In this document: piece by piece, positions 18,145 to 26,759 of the stretch
Numbering within the stretch: position 1 is the stretch's first letter
Layout of the letters: each line of letters starts with the position of its first letter
Assembly: GCF_023223645.1 (NCBI RefSeq)
Contig: NZ_JALKBY010000015.1
Coordinates: forward strand, 1 to 64,000
Direction of reading: 5' to 3'
From: Natroniella sulfidigena
GTDB taxonomy: Bacteria; Bacillota; Halanaerobiia; Halobacteroidales; Halobacteroidaceae
Length of the DNA: 64,000 nt
The notes under the pieces: model-generated
Database searches by the model: none
Told to the model about the DNA's origin: nothing
The model's input: the letters and a program-made list of their open reading frames with translations, nothing else
Made by a program: the position numbers and the translations under genes

Positions 18145-18540
18145 GAATAGATGTTTTTTTCACAAGATTGATTAAAAAACTACAATTTTTATCAAATATA
18201 GTTATTCTTCTGAAAATAAAGATAATTATCTGGATTGATTCACTTAATAAATACTACACTAATTATTTACTGAAACTCATCCTTCTTAAACTATCTAAAA
18301 ACTATTGCCTTTAGCTATTATATTAATGCAATTAACATACCACTTCTTAAATAATCCTTCTTCTCATGCCAAATCAATCCTATCACGACAGGCCTTACCT
18401 TAACTTCTTTTTCATTTTATTTCAATAGGTAATCATAATTTCAAAAGACTTATTTCGACAAAAATTTTGCATTATCGAAAATTATTTTGCAACTTAATTT
18501 CTACTTATCTAAAATAAATACATTCATTTTTCTATAATAA
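18145..18540. other. Gene-free AT-rich stretch
   Basis: About 400 bases between the symporter promoter and the chemoreceptor terminator. I see no open frame with a ribosome site, no tRNA and no clear hairpin. It contains several TTTCGACAAAAATTTTGC-like words near 18452-18471 but no repeat I could place. Confidence 0.5.
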
Positions 18541-18572
18541 GAATCCTATCTTTAATATTAAAGATAGGATTC
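18541..18572 (-). terminator. Hairpin terminator after the chemoreceptor gene
   Basis: A perfect 13-bp stem (GAATCCTATCTTT / AAAGATAGGATTC) with a 6-base loop, seven bases past the stop codon. The downstream U run is weak. Confidence 0.7.
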
Positions 18573-18579
18573 TAGTATT

Positions 18580-20523
18580 TTATAATCTAAACTTTTGAAT
18601 CAATCTCTGTACTTGCTGGGCCAACCCTGCTAATTCTTGTGAAGATTTAGCTATCTCTTCGGACATATTACTAACATCATCTGATGCTAACTCCATCTGC
18701 TTACTACCTTGGGCCAACTTATGAGTAGAGCTAGCTGTCTGCTCAATATAACTGGCTGTCTCTTCAATTGAATCTTTAATCTCTGTAAATATATCACCAG
18801 TCTCTTGAACTGCATCCTTGCCAATTTTAGCTTTTTTAGCTACCATTTCAATTGCCTCTAACCCTTCTTCTGATTTTTGTTGGGTCTGATTAACCAACTT
18901 AGCAATCTCATCTGTTGCTTGAGCTGTTTCTGCAGCTAACTCTCTAATCTCATCAGCCACAACAGCAAAACCATGTCCTTCTTCTCCCGCCCTTGCTGCT
19001 TCAATAGCAGCATTCAAGGCTAATAGATTCGTCTGTTCAGCTATGTTAGTGATCAAATTAATAATTTTTCCTATTTCACCTGCATTATTATCTAAGTCAT
19101 CGATTATTCTTACAGTCCCTGTTACAGCAGAATCAATCTCTTCAATACTCTTTATCGTTTCTGTAACATTTCTAACACCTTGATCTGTCTTAGAAGTAGC
19201 TTCTTGAGCAACAGAACTTACCTCTTGAGCTCCAGCAGAAATTTCTTCTATCCCACTTGAAGTTTCCAGCAATAATTGATTATTCGTTTCAATTGTAGCA
19301 TTTCCTTCTTCAGCAGATGCAGATAATTGTTGGCTATATGCAGATAAATTATCTACAGTCTCAGCTAAATTCTCAACCATTTGCTTCAAATTATCATGCA
19401 TTTGATTAAGAGCTTGACTTAATATTCCTACTTCATCTTCACTCTCAACTGCTAATTTATCTACCTGTAAATCAGCATCAGCAATTCTTTGTGCAAATTC
19501 TGCAGCAGCAATAATCGGTTTTGTAAATTTATTAGAAAATTTTTGGGCAATAATAAAGATAATGATTATAAAAAGAATTACTAAACCCCAAGTTAAATAT
19601 CTGATCCGATTAACAGTTCCCATTAATTCTGACCGCTCCATCAATGCTATAAACTTCCATCCCAATTCTGGAGAGGTATAAATATTTGCTAAATAATCAT
19701 CGCCTTCAAGCTCTACTTCATAACTAGCATTATCAACTTCAGCTAAGCCTTCAAACTCTTTAACCCCTAACTTTTCAATCTCCTCAAAGTTCAACTCTGG
19801 TTGACGAGGATGGGTCAAAATAGTACCATCCTCTGTCGTCATTACAATATAACCTGTTTCACCAATAGTTATATCTTCTATCATCTCAGTCAAGACATCT
19901 AAACTCATATCAGTCCCTTGAACTCCAATTACTTCTCCTCTTTCATCTTCAACAATCAAAACTGTACTGACGTTGACCGTTCCATCGGCTTCCCAATAGT
20001 AAGGTTCAGTTCTACCTACCTCCCCTTTATTCTCCATAGCTGCTCTGTAAAAATCTCTGTCTCTAGGATCATAATTAGGAGTAACTTGGGTAGCTGGCCA
20101 CTGAATATATCCTCCTTCTGTTGTTGCCAGATAGACATAAGCCAAATTAGACTGTGCTTCTGCAAAATCAAGATAAAAATCATAAATTTCTGCTTCAATT
20201 CCTCCATTTTTTTCAGGAGTCAACTGCAACCTGTCCTCTTCAGTCTGATCTAAATAATCAGTGATTGTCTCATCAGCCTGTCTGATGAGAGGATTGCTAG
20301 CTAAGTATCTCAAATCATCTTCCATATTACTAAAATATAAATCAATATTATTATTGACCTGTCTAATTTCCCGAGTCGTCATTTCAATAAAATTTTCTTC
20401 AAGCTGATTAGCAATTATCCCATTCCCTAACAAATTAATAATTATTATCGGTAGCAAAGTTATCAACAATAATAAAACAACTAATTTATTTTTAATCTTT
20501 AAATCTAACAACTTCTTTATCAC
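18580..20523 (-). CDS. Methyl-accepting chemotaxis protein with dCache sensor
   Basis: A 647-residue chemoreceptor. A transmembrane helix near residues 15-35 is followed by a large extracytoplasmic double-Cache domain (residues 40-300; [19 protein letters not shown] is the dCache ligand-loop motif), a second helix near 305-327, a HAMP domain, and a methyl-accepting signalling domain with the conserved hairpin tip [20 protein letters not shown] near residue 505. dCache sensors commonly bind amino acids or other small organics, and [14 protein letters not shown] resembles their ligand pocket. The ligand is unknown; position beside a betaine transporter makes betaine or amino acids worth testing. 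The start is GTG. Confidence 0.93.
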   Translation of the reverse strand: MIKKLLDLKIKNKLVVLLLLITLLPIIIINLLGNGIIANQLEENFIEMTTREIRQVNNNIDLYFSNMEDDLRYLASNPLIRQADETITDYLDQTEEDRLQLTPEKNGGIEAEIYDFYLDFAEAQSNLAYVYLATTEGGYIQWPATQVTPNYDPRDRDFYRAAMENKGEVGRTEPYYWEADGTVNVSTVLIVEDERGEVIGVQGTDMSLDVLTEMIEDITIGETGYIVMTTEDGTILTHPRQPELNFEEIEKLGVKEFEGLAEVDNASYEVELEGDDYLANIYTSPELGWKFIALMERSELMGTVNRIRYLTWGLVILFIIIIFIIAQKFSNKFTKPIIAAAEFAQRIADADLQVDKLAVESEDEVGILSQALNQMHDNLKQMVENLAETVDNLSAYSQQLSASAEEGNATIETNNQLLLETSSGIEEISAGAQEVSSVAQEATSKTDQGVRNVTETIKSIEEIDSAVTGTVRIIDDLDNNAGEIGKIINLITNIAEQTNLLALNAAIEAARAGEEGHGFAVVADEIRELAAETAQATDEIAKLVNQTQQKSEEGLEAIEMVAKKAKIGKDAVQETGDIFTEIKDSIEETASYIEQTASSTHKLAQGSKQMELASDDVSNMSEEIAKSSQELAGLAQQVQRLIQKFRL

Positions 20524-20576
20524 TTCAATCTACCTCCACTTTCAATCCTAAATATTAATTAAATCTAAGTAAAATT

Positions 20577-20611
20577 AATAATCCAGAGGCATTTTATACC
20601 CCTGGATTATT
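20577..20611 (-). terminator. Hairpin terminator after the BCCT gene
   Basis: AATAATCCAGAGG pairs with CCCCTGGATTATT (one mismatch), eight bases after the BCCT stop codon. Confidence 0.7.
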
Positions 20612-20618
20612 GTAAAAA

Positions 20619-22175
20619 TTATAGTTCAATATCAATTGTTCCAATAAATTCTCCTTGTTGGGTCAATCTATAATCTTCTTGAATTACCTTAAAGAAGGAA
20701 AAAATAGACAGACACATAAAGAACATAAAAGGAAAAGCTGATGCAATAGCTGCTGTTTGTAAAGCAGATAATCCACCTGCTAGTAATAATACTGCAGCAA
20801 TTAGACCCTCAAATACTCCCCAAGTGATCTTAACATTACGAGAAGGCTCTAATGCACCATAAGAGGTCAACATCCCCATTACAAAAGTAGCAGAGTTAGC
20901 TGACGTAATGAAGTAAGTCGCAATTAAGATTGTTGCAATAATACTCATTATTCCACCAAGTGGAAATTGGCCTAAAGTTACAAAGAAAGCAGAAGCTATA
21001 TCATTTTGAACAGGCTCTACAATTCCACCTGCTCCAAAACGCTCAAGCCAAATAGCTGAGCCACCCATAGTAGCTATCCAGATAAAGCTCAAGACTGTTG
21101 GCCCGAATAAAGTAGCCACTACAAATTCTCTAATCGTACGGCCTCGTGAAATTCGAGCAATAAATCCTCCTACAAATGGAGTCCAAGAAATCCACCAAGC
21201 CCAATAAAAGACTGTCCACCAACCAGGCCATTCGCTCTCTCCTACAGAACCGGTAAAGGCACTCATTTCAAAAATATTCTGTAAATAATGCCCTGCACCT
21301 TCCGTCAAATATTGAAAGATAAAGATTGTCGGGCCAACAACAATCATCAATCCCAATAAGACTAAACTTAAGTTAACATTCATATTCCCAATAAATTGAA
21401 TCCCTTTTTCAAGACCAGTTACCGTAGCAATAATGAAGATCGCAGTTATGATCGCAATAATAACTATTGCAACTAAATTATTATTAGGAACTCCCAATAA
21501 ATAATTTAAACCACTATTTATCTGTTGGGCACCTAAACCTAAAGAAGTAGCTATTCCAAACAGAGTCGCAAAAATAGCTAAAATATCAAACGCCTTACCG
21601 ATTGGCCCTTTAACTCCTTTTTCACCAATCAAAGGATATAAAGTACAACTTGGCAATTGCGGTAACCCTCTTCTGAAACCAAAATAACCAATAATCATTC
21701 CAAACAATGAAAATAAAGCCCACGGATGTAAGCCCCAATGGAAGAAAGTATAACGAAGAGCTAATAAAGCAGATTCAACACTCTCTTCTGCTCCAAATGG
21801 AGGTTCAGCATAGTGAGTTATCGGTTCAGCAACCCCCCAAAAGACAAGACCAATCCCCATACCAGCACTAAATAACATAGCAAACCAGGAACCTGTGCTG
21901 AACTCTGGTTCTTCATCAGGCTTTCCTAATTTGAGATCACCAAACCTACTCAAACCTGCCACCAAAGTTAAAACTAAAACTGCAGAAACAAAGACAAGAT
22001 AAGCCCAGCCAAAATTACCTACTAAAAAGCCATCTACTCTATCGACTAAAACACCAAAACTTTCAGTAGCCAAGATTCCCCAAGCAACCAATGCAGTTGA
22101 AATTAGAGCAGAAACCCAAAATACAACTGGATCAATTCTTACATCTTTAGCTTTATCTGCTTGTCCTTTACTCAT
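20619..22175 (-). CDS. BCCT family betaine transporter
   Basis: A 12-helix Na+-coupled transporter of the betaine/choline/carnitine family (about 518 residues). The glycine-rich motif GMGIGLVFWGVAEP (near residue 105) is the form found in BetP/OpuD-like glycine betaine carriers, and the signature Trp-rich segment FYWAWWISWTPFVGGFIARI is intact. I start it at the ATG at 22175, nine bases after AGGAG. It follows the MtgA/MtgC/MtgB-type genes on the same strand, so it probably imports glycine betaine both as osmolyte and as methyl donor. Confidence 0.93.
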   Translation of the reverse strand: MSKGQADKAKDVRIDPVVFWVSALISTALVAWGILATESFGVLVDRVDGFLVGNFGWAYLVFVSAVLVLTLVAGLSRFGDLKLGKPDEEPEFSTGSWFAMLFSAGMGIGLVFWGVAEPITHYAEPPFGAEESVESALLALRYTFFHWGLHPWALFSLFGMIIGYFGFRRGLPQLPSCTLYPLIGEKGVKGPIGKAFDILAIFATLFGIATSLGLGAQQINSGLNYLLGVPNNNLVAIVIIAIITAIFIIATVTGLEKGIQFIGNMNVNLSLVLLGLMIVVGPTIFIFQYLTEGAGHYLQNIFEMSAFTGSVGESEWPGWWTVFYWAWWISWTPFVGGFIARISRGRTIREFVVATLFGPTVLSFIWIATMGGSAIWLERFGAGGIVEPVQNDIASAFFVTLGQFPLGGIMSIIATILIATYFITSANSATFVMGMLTSYGALEPSRNVKITWGVFEGLIAAVLLLAGGLSALQTAAIASAFPFMFFMCLSIFSFFKVIQEDYRLTQQGEFIGTIDIEL

Positions 22176-22215
22176 TATTCTCACTCCTAATCAATTATTT
22201 TTAAAGTAATTCTAG

Positions 22216-22247
22216 TTGGCCCTAGAACTTATCTGTCCTAGGGCCAA
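22216..22247. other. Hairpin formed by two inverted copies of TTGGCCC
   Basis: TTGGCCCTAG (22216-22225) and CTAGGGCCAA (22238-22247) form a perfect 10-bp stem with a 12-base loop, between the MtgA-like and BCCT genes. It may end transcription, but no strong U run follows on the minus strand. The arms are copies of the over-represented 7-mer described in the findings. Confidence 0.65.
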
Positions 22248-22255
22248 TCTTTCTT

Positions 22256-23053
22256 TTAAATATCTAATTTTCCACTTTTAGCAGCTTGAATATAACCAGC
22301 ACAGTATTGATCATTCCCTAATAAAGTATCAGCGGCAGTTACTAATGCCATAATCTTTGGATCTAATGGATCCATAATGGCACTATCCATTCCCCTACTC
22401 ATCGCTAATGTTACAAATGCTCTATTTAATAAATGCCTCTGCGGTAATCCATGAGAGATATTACTTAACCCACAAGTAATATGAACATCTGGATACTCCA
22501 TTACAATCTCTTCAATTGCATCCAAAATATAATGACCCACTTGTTGATCAGTACCAATTGGATTAATAATTGGATCAACAAAGATATCATCTTCAGCAAT
22601 TCCTGCATCTTTTAAATCATCAATCAACTTTTTCCCTACTCTAATTCTATCTTCAGCACTCTTTGGCATTCCCTCATCATCCATTGTCAAAGCTACTATT
22701 CTTGCATCATGCTCTTTAAGTATCTCTAAAGTTTCAGCAAATCTATCCTCTTCAGCAGAAATTGAATTGACTAATGCTTTACCTTCATGAACTTCTAAAC
22801 CTCTCTTAAGTGCTTTAGGATTTGGGCTATCAATACAAAGTGGTACATCAACTACCTCTTGAACTGTCTTGACTAGCCACTCCATAGCTTCAACCTCTTC
22901 TTTAAGCAAAGTACCACAATTAACATCAATATAATCTGATCCTGCTTCTTCTTGCTTCTTAGCTAAATCTTGAATAAATTCCACATCTCTATTCTTAACT
23001 GCCTCTTCTAACCCTTCTCTACTTGTATTAATTAATTCTCCAATAACTATCAT
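22256..23053 (-). CDS. Methylcorrinoid:tetrahydrofolate methyltransferase (MtgA-like)
   Basis: A 265-residue TIM-barrel protein of the pterin-binding (dihydropteroate synthase-like) family that includes MtgA, AcsE and the MetH folate domain. Landmarks are VIGELINTS at the N-terminus, DYIDVNCGT, PLCIDSPNPKAL, VNSIS, and the pterin-contact DPIINPIGTDQ and CGLSNISHGLP. It should move the methyl group from the methylated corrinoid protein to tetrahydrofolate. Its neighbours are the corrinoid protein and an MttB-family methyltransferase, the standard three-part set for demethylating a quaternary amine. A 250-base gap with a family-A repeat separates it from the corrinoid gene. Confidence 0.9.
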   Translation of the reverse strand: MIVIGELINTSREGLEEAVKNRDVEFIQDLAKKQEEAGSDYIDVNCGTLLKEEVEAMEWLVKTVQEVVDVPLCIDSPNPKALKRGLEVHEGKALVNSISAEEDRFAETLEILKEHDARIVALTMDDEGMPKSAEDRIRVGKKLIDDLKDAGIAEDDIFVDPIINPIGTDQQVGHYILDAIEEIVMEYPDVHITCGLSNISHGLPQRHLLNRAFVTLAMSRGMDSAIMDPLDPKIMALVTAADTLLGNDQYCAGYIQAAKSGKLDI

Positions 23054-23077
23054 TTTATTGCCTCCCCTTATATTTTA

Positions 23078-23270
23078 AGTTTACAGTTGATAGTGTACAG
23101 TTTACAGTTATAAGGTCAAGATCATGAAAACTAAAAAACTCAAGAAAATTATACGATTAAGATTAATATATTTAATGATCTTCCTTCGAGCTCTTTGAAC
23201 CCTTCGTGATGAAAAAATCCGCTCTTAAATTTTTTCTATCAACTGTCAACTGTAAACCGTAAACTGTACA
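23078..23270. repeat. Family-A palindromic intergenic repeat (copy A2)
   Basis: Inverted ends (AGTTTACAGTTGATAGTGTAC at the left; ATCAACTGTCAACTGTAAACC at the right). The interior TTCGTGATGAAAAAATCCGCTCTTA is close to copy A1. It lies between the MtgA-like and corrinoid genes, inside what is probably one operon. Confidence 0.7.
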
Positions 23271-23273
23271 CTA

Positions 23274-23302
23274 ATATAAAGTGGCATCCTGCCACTTTAT
23301 AT
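23274..23302 (-). terminator. Hairpin after the corrinoid protein gene
   Basis: A perfect 13-bp stem ATATAAAGTGGCA / TGCCACTTTATAT with loop TCC, just past the stop codon. The same sequence type (AGTGGCA..TGCCACT) appears at the left end of repeat A3 (51836-51855), so it may be repeat-derived. Confidence 0.65.
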
Positions 23303-23306
23303 TTAT

Positions 23307-23939
23307 TTAATTAACAAACTCTCTAGCTATATCAGTAGCAGTACTTCCATCTGCAGCATAACCATCAGCACCGATCTCATTAGCAAACTCTTGGCTAACA
23401 GGTGCTCCACCAACCATAATCTTGACTTGATCTCTAACTCCTGCTTCTTCTAAAGTCTTAATTGTCTCTTCCATCGCTGGCATAGTCGTAGTCAATAATG
23501 CAGAAATTCCAACAACATCAGGCTGATGCTCCTTAACTGCTTCTACAAACTCATCAGCTGGTAGATCGATTCCTAAATCAATCACTTCAAATCCTGCTCC
23601 CTCTAACATCATTGCTACTAAGTTCTTACCGATATCATGTAAATCACCTTCTACCGTACCAATAACTACAGTTCCAACCGAACTACTCTCTCCATCTGTC
23701 AATAATGGCTTAACTATATCCATTCCTGCATGCATAGATTTAGCAGCAATTAAAACCTCTGGTACGAACATTTCATTCTTCTTAAATCTACCTCCTACAA
23801 CATCCATCCCTGCAACCAATCCATCTTTAATGATATCGCTTGGCTTTGCTCCTTCATCTACTAGCTCTTGTGTCAATTCAGCTACTCCAGCAACATTCCC
23901 TGCAATTACTTCTTCAACAATATTTTCCATTTTACTCAT
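23307..23939 (-). CDS. Corrinoid (B12-binding) methyl-carrier protein, MtgC-like
   Basis: A 210-residue two-domain cobalamin protein. Residues 1-85 are the helical cap (MtaC/MtbC N-terminal type). Residues 88-210 are the B12-binding Rossmann domain with the lower-ligand motif DLHDIGKN (near residue 104; the His replaces dimethylbenzimidazole) and VGISALLTTT and MVGGAPVSQEFA. It accepts the methyl group from the MttB-family enzyme downstream in function and passes it to the MtgA-like protein. The ATG follows AGGGGGTT. Confidence 0.95.
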   Translation of the reverse strand: MSKMENIVEEVIAGNVAGVAELTQELVDEGAKPSDIIKDGLVAGMDVVGGRFKKNEMFVPEVLIAAKSMHAGMDIVKPLLTDGESSSVGTVVIGTVEGDLHDIGKNLVAMMLEGAGFEVIDLGIDLPADEFVEAVKEHQPDVVGISALLTTTMPAMEETIKTLEEAGVRDQVKIMVGGAPVSQEFANEIGADGYAADGSTATDIAREFVN

Positions 23940-24055
23940 TTTAATAATAACCCCCTAAATTTAATTTATTTAAAGAATGAATCTATTCTTATTACTCAAA
24001 AATGAAATTTTATTTTTGCTCTTTACTAGTTACAAGTCACTAATTACTTGTTACT

Positions 24056-24092
24056 ATCATCCAACTTATCTTTCATTTTAAAGTTGGATGAT
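24056..24092 (-). terminator. Hairpin between the MttB-family and corrinoid genes
   Basis: A 12-bp stem (ATCATCCAACTT / AAGTTGGATGAT) immediately after the MttB-family stop codon. With no strong U run it may be a read-through or mRNA-stability hairpin that sets the ratio of the three proteins. Confidence 0.55.
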
Positions 24093-24098
24093 TATACT

Positions 24099-25514
24099 TT
24101 ACAAATTCTCCATATAGTCAACTAACTTTTTATCAATCTCTGGATCTAACTCTGGTGCTTCAAAGTCAGCTATAATATCTTTCCATTTCTGATTAGCACT
24201 TTCAACAGTAGAAACCAAGTCTTCTTCAGATGTATAAGTAGCTCTTTGACTGATAGTTGGTGTTCTAAAATCTCGCATGTGCTGCATTGTGTGTGCCTCT
24301 GCTAAATAATGCCCTCCTGGGCCAACCTTAGCAATTAATTCTTTAGCTACTGTATCTTCATTTACCTCAATACCCTGTTGGTAACTATCTACCATACCCA
24401 AAATCTCATCATCAATAATAAATTTCTCATAAGACATAGTCATATAGTTTTCTAATAATCCTGCAGAGTGAAGAATGAAGTTTACACCATGATTAGTAGC
24501 AGTCATAAAGTTCATCATTGATTCATATCCTGCTTGAGAATCAACCATTAATGAATCTGTAGTCGAACCTCCTGCTCGAGATGGTACATCATAATAACGA
24601 GCTAGCTGAGCTGTAGCTCCTACAAACTTAACATATGCTGGACTTCCTACAGTCAAGTTAGCAGTCTGCATATCAGTAATTGTAGATGCAGAACCATAAA
24701 CTACTGGAGCTCCTGGATTGATCATTTGAGTTAAGACAATTCCAGCTAATACCTCTACATTTTGTAAAGTTAATGTTCCAGCTACTGACATTGGCCCAGT
24801 AGAACCAGACATAATCAATGAAGCAATAATAACAGCTTGATTATACTTAGCATGTTCTATCAGAGAAGCTAACATTCTATCATCATACTTCAAAGGACTT
24901 GTAGTACTGATCAAAGAGATAACTAATGCTCTATCATCAATAATTTCATCCTCTCCAAAGAGCATACTGGCCATCTTAAAACAATCACGTGCTTTCTTCT
25001 TACCAAGTGCACTTCCCATTAGACACTTGTCGGAATATTTAGCTCCTGCATAAAGCATCTTAGCATGCCTCTTCTCATCAGCTATATCCTTAGGCTCTAC
25101 TAATACACCACCTAAAACATCAACATGATCACTAGCTGCAGCTAATTTAGTAAAGTTTATATAATCCTCATAAACCGAATCTCGTCTCCCATTCTCAATA
25201 TCTGTCACATAAGGTGAGCCATAACCTGGAGCAGTAACTGAATTATTACCTCCAACTGTTACATTATTTTCTGGATTTCTAGCATGTAGTGTAAAAGATC
25301 CAGGAGCTTTTTCAACATACTCTTCAACAAGCTCACGGGATAAATATACTTTTTCACCTTCTACTCGAGCACCATTTTCTGCAAATATCTCTCTAGCTTC
25401 TTCATGCAAGATCTCAATACCAGTCTCTTCTAACAATTCCATTGAAGCTTCATGAATCATCTCTACATCTTCAGCAGTCAAGACATCTTGGGCTAAAAAA
25501 TTACGTTCAATCAT
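24099..25514 (-). CDS. MttB-superfamily methyltransferase, non-pyrrolysine (MtgB-like)
   Basis: A 471-residue member of the trimethylamine methyltransferase superfamily. The whole frame is open, with no internal amber codon, so it belongs to the non-pyrrolysine group whose founding member MtgB demethylates glycine betaine to dimethylglycine. Visible conserved stretches include HEASMELLEETGIEI, RNPENNVTVGG, PGYGSPYVTD, and GGSTTDSLMVDSQAGYESMM near residue 310. Substrates in this superfamily vary (glycine betaine, proline betaine, carnitine, butyrobetaine); glycine betaine is favoured by the BCCT transporter next door. It is the first gene of the set, read divergently from a TetR regulator. 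Confidence 0.88.
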   Translation of the reverse strand: MIERNFLAQDVLTAEDVEMIHEASMELLEETGIEILHEEAREIFAENGARVEGEKVYLSRELVEEYVEKAPGSFTLHARNPENNVTVGGNNSVTAPGYGSPYVTDIENGRRDSVYEDYINFTKLAAASDHVDVLGGVLVEPKDIADEKRHAKMLYAGAKYSDKCLMGSALGKKKARDCFKMASMLFGEDEIIDDRALVISLISTTSPLKYDDRMLASLIEHAKYNQAVIIASLIMSGSTGPMSVAGTLTLQNVEVLAGIVLTQMINPGAPVVYGSASTITDMQTANLTVGSPAYVKFVGATAQLARYYDVPSRAGGSTTDSLMVDSQAGYESMMNFMTATNHGVNFILHSAGLLENYMTMSYEKFIIDDEILGMVDSYQQGIEVNEDTVAKELIAKVGPGGHYLAEAHTMQHMRDFRTPTISQRATYTSEEDLVSTVESANQKWKDIIADFEAPELDPEIDKKLVDYMENL

Positions 25515-25602
25515 TAATTACTCCTCCTTTATAATTTTAAAGATTAAGAATCAAGCTTAAATTTAAGTTTTCCTTATACACTTATCCTTATGCACTTATA
25601 AG

Positions 25603-25631
25603 ATTATACGGTAATCATAGTTATTATATAA
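25603..25631 (-). promoter_or_regulatory. Possible promoter of the MttB-family operon
   Basis: Minus-strand TATAAT (25603-25608) with a weak -35 TTATAT (25626-25631) at 17 bases. The -35 and spacer are covered by the dyad at 25612-25640, suggesting repression by a protein bound there. Confidence 0.45.
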
Positions 25632-25640
25632 TCGTGATTA
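25612..25640. promoter_or_regulatory. Candidate TetR-family operator dyad
   Basis: TAATCA (25612-25617) and TGATTA (25635-25640) flank an AT-rich centre in a 29-bp imperfect dyad overlapping the likely MttB-operon promoter. Related 10-mers AATCGTGATT (25630-25639) and the perfect palindrome AATCATGATT (25771-25780) occur in the same divergent region. The link to the adjacent TetR protein is inference. Confidence 0.45.
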
Positions 25641-25873
25641 TTATTAGGGTTTTTTATATACTATCTAATTTTTCAATAAATTTTACTTATTTAAACTCCC
25701 CCCCTTTAAATAAAATTCATCACAAAAATTTAAAACTCGACAGATTTATCTATCATCATGTTTATTATTCAATCATGATTACCCAAACTCCTTCTTTTTT
25801 TTTGATTTTTTTTAATTTTCTCTTAAGAGGTTCAATTTCAACTTCTCAAACTTTGAATTTATTATTTATTCTT

Positions 25874-25902
25874 TTGAAAGTTTAACTCTTTTAGTCTATA
25901 AT
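25874..25902 (+). promoter_or_regulatory. Sigma-A promoter of the TetR regulator gene
   Basis: Plus-strand TTGAAA (25874-25879), 17-base spacer, TATAAT (25897-25902), about 34 bases before the ATG at 25936. The other bases of the 25515-25935 gap are very AT-rich and hold the operator-like dyads but no convincing gene. Confidence 0.8.
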
Positions 25903-25935
25903 AATAACTAGCTATTTATGGAGGGAGGTCTAGTA

Positions 25936-26619
25936 ATGATTGATTTTAATAAAAATGACATTAAACAAATTAGAATTCTAAAAGTATTTATCGATGCTAC
26001 TAGCCAAATTATTGAAGAAGAGGGGCTTAAAGGAGTCACAATCAGAAAAGTAGCTAAGATTGCTGGTTATAATAGTGCTACTATTTATAATTACTTTGAC
26101 AATCGAAACCAATTAATCTTTTTTGCTGCTATGAATTTTATCAGTGATTATGTACAGCAAGTCCCTAATTATATGAAACAAGGTGATAATACTTTGGAAA
26201 GATTCTTATTAATGTGGGAATGTTTTTGTAAGTATTCTTTCAAACAACCTAAGCTCTATTATGCAGTCTTTACCGAAGACATCGGAGATAAACCAGAAAA
26301 TTTAATGAAGAATTACTTCTCATTATTTCCTGAAAAACTAGGAGATCCACCTCAAGAATTGGTTCCTATACTTTTAGAATCTGATCTATCTAAAAGAACG
26401 GCTTTGGCTATTCAACCTTGTGTCAAGGAAGGATATTTTTCACCAGAACAAGCTGCTGAAATTGATGAGATGATAACATTAACTTATCATGGAATGATAT
26501 CTTTATTACTTAATAACCGGGTCGATTATTCAGCACAAGAAGCAACGGATAGGATAATGAAGCATATCAAAAATATTGTAACAAAAATAGCTAAATTAAA
26601 TCACTCAACCTTGAGCTGA
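25936..26619 (+). CDS. TetR/AcrR family transcriptional regulator
   Basis: A 227-residue repressor-type protein, the only clear plus-strand gene in the window. The N-terminal helix-turn-helix (GLKGVTIRKVAKIAGYNSAT, then IYNYFDNRNQLIFFA) is typical TetR. The ligand domain (residues 60-220) matches nothing I recognise. I chose the ATG at 25936 because GGAGGGAGGT lies just upstream; an ATG six codons earlier would place this ribosome site inside the gene. Divergent placement against the betaine methyltransferase set suggests it controls that set. Confidence 0.92.
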   Translation: MIDFNKNDIKQIRILKVFIDATSQIIEEEGLKGVTIRKVAKIAGYNSATIYNYFDNRNQLIFFAAMNFISDYVQQVPNYMKQGDNTLERFLLMWECFCKYSFKQPKLYYAVFTEDIGDKPENLMKNYFSLFPEKLGDPPQELVPILLESDLSKRTALAIQPCVKEGYFSPEQAAEIDEMITLTYHGMISLLLNNRVDYSAQEATDRIMKHIKNIVTKIAKLNHSTLS

Positions 26620-26690
26620 AAATAAAAAGTTGCCTCCGGCAACTCAGCTTAAGCCTATATCCACAATCTCTAAAAAGCATAGTTTCCTTA
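26608..26690. repeat. Second copy of the GTTGCCTCCGGCAAC hairpin repeat
   Basis: The core AGTTGCC-TCC-GGCAACT (26629-26645) matches the hairpin at 223-259. An outer stem CTTGAGCTG / CAGCTTAAG includes the tetR stop codon. The tail CCACAATCTCTAAAAAGCAT matches 311-330 apart from one base. Confidence 0.6.
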
Positions 26691-26698
26691 ATGAAAAT

Positions 26699-26726
26699 AT
26701 AGGGGTTTGAAGATTCAAACCCCTAT
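26699..26726. terminator. Bidirectional terminator between tetR and lpd
   Basis: A perfect 13-bp stem (ATAGGGGTTTGAA / TTCAAACCCCTAT) with a 2-base loop between two convergent genes. Confidence 0.8.
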
Positions 26727-26759
26727 TGATTGTTCCATTTATAATTATTAAATTTTATA

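Noticed and set aside
19918-20253. Plus-strand open frame of 111 codons opposite the chemoreceptor gene
   Set aside because: Entirely inside a certain gene on the other strand, without a ribosome site.
24099-25514. Pyrrolysine-containing MttB
   Set aside because: The frame is continuous with no in-frame TAG, so it belongs to the non-pyrrolysine branch.
25634-25885. Plus-strand open frame of 83 codons in the tetR upstream gap
   Set aside because: No Shine-Dalgarno site, composition of random AT-rich DNA, and it overlaps the operator dyad and the tetR promoter.
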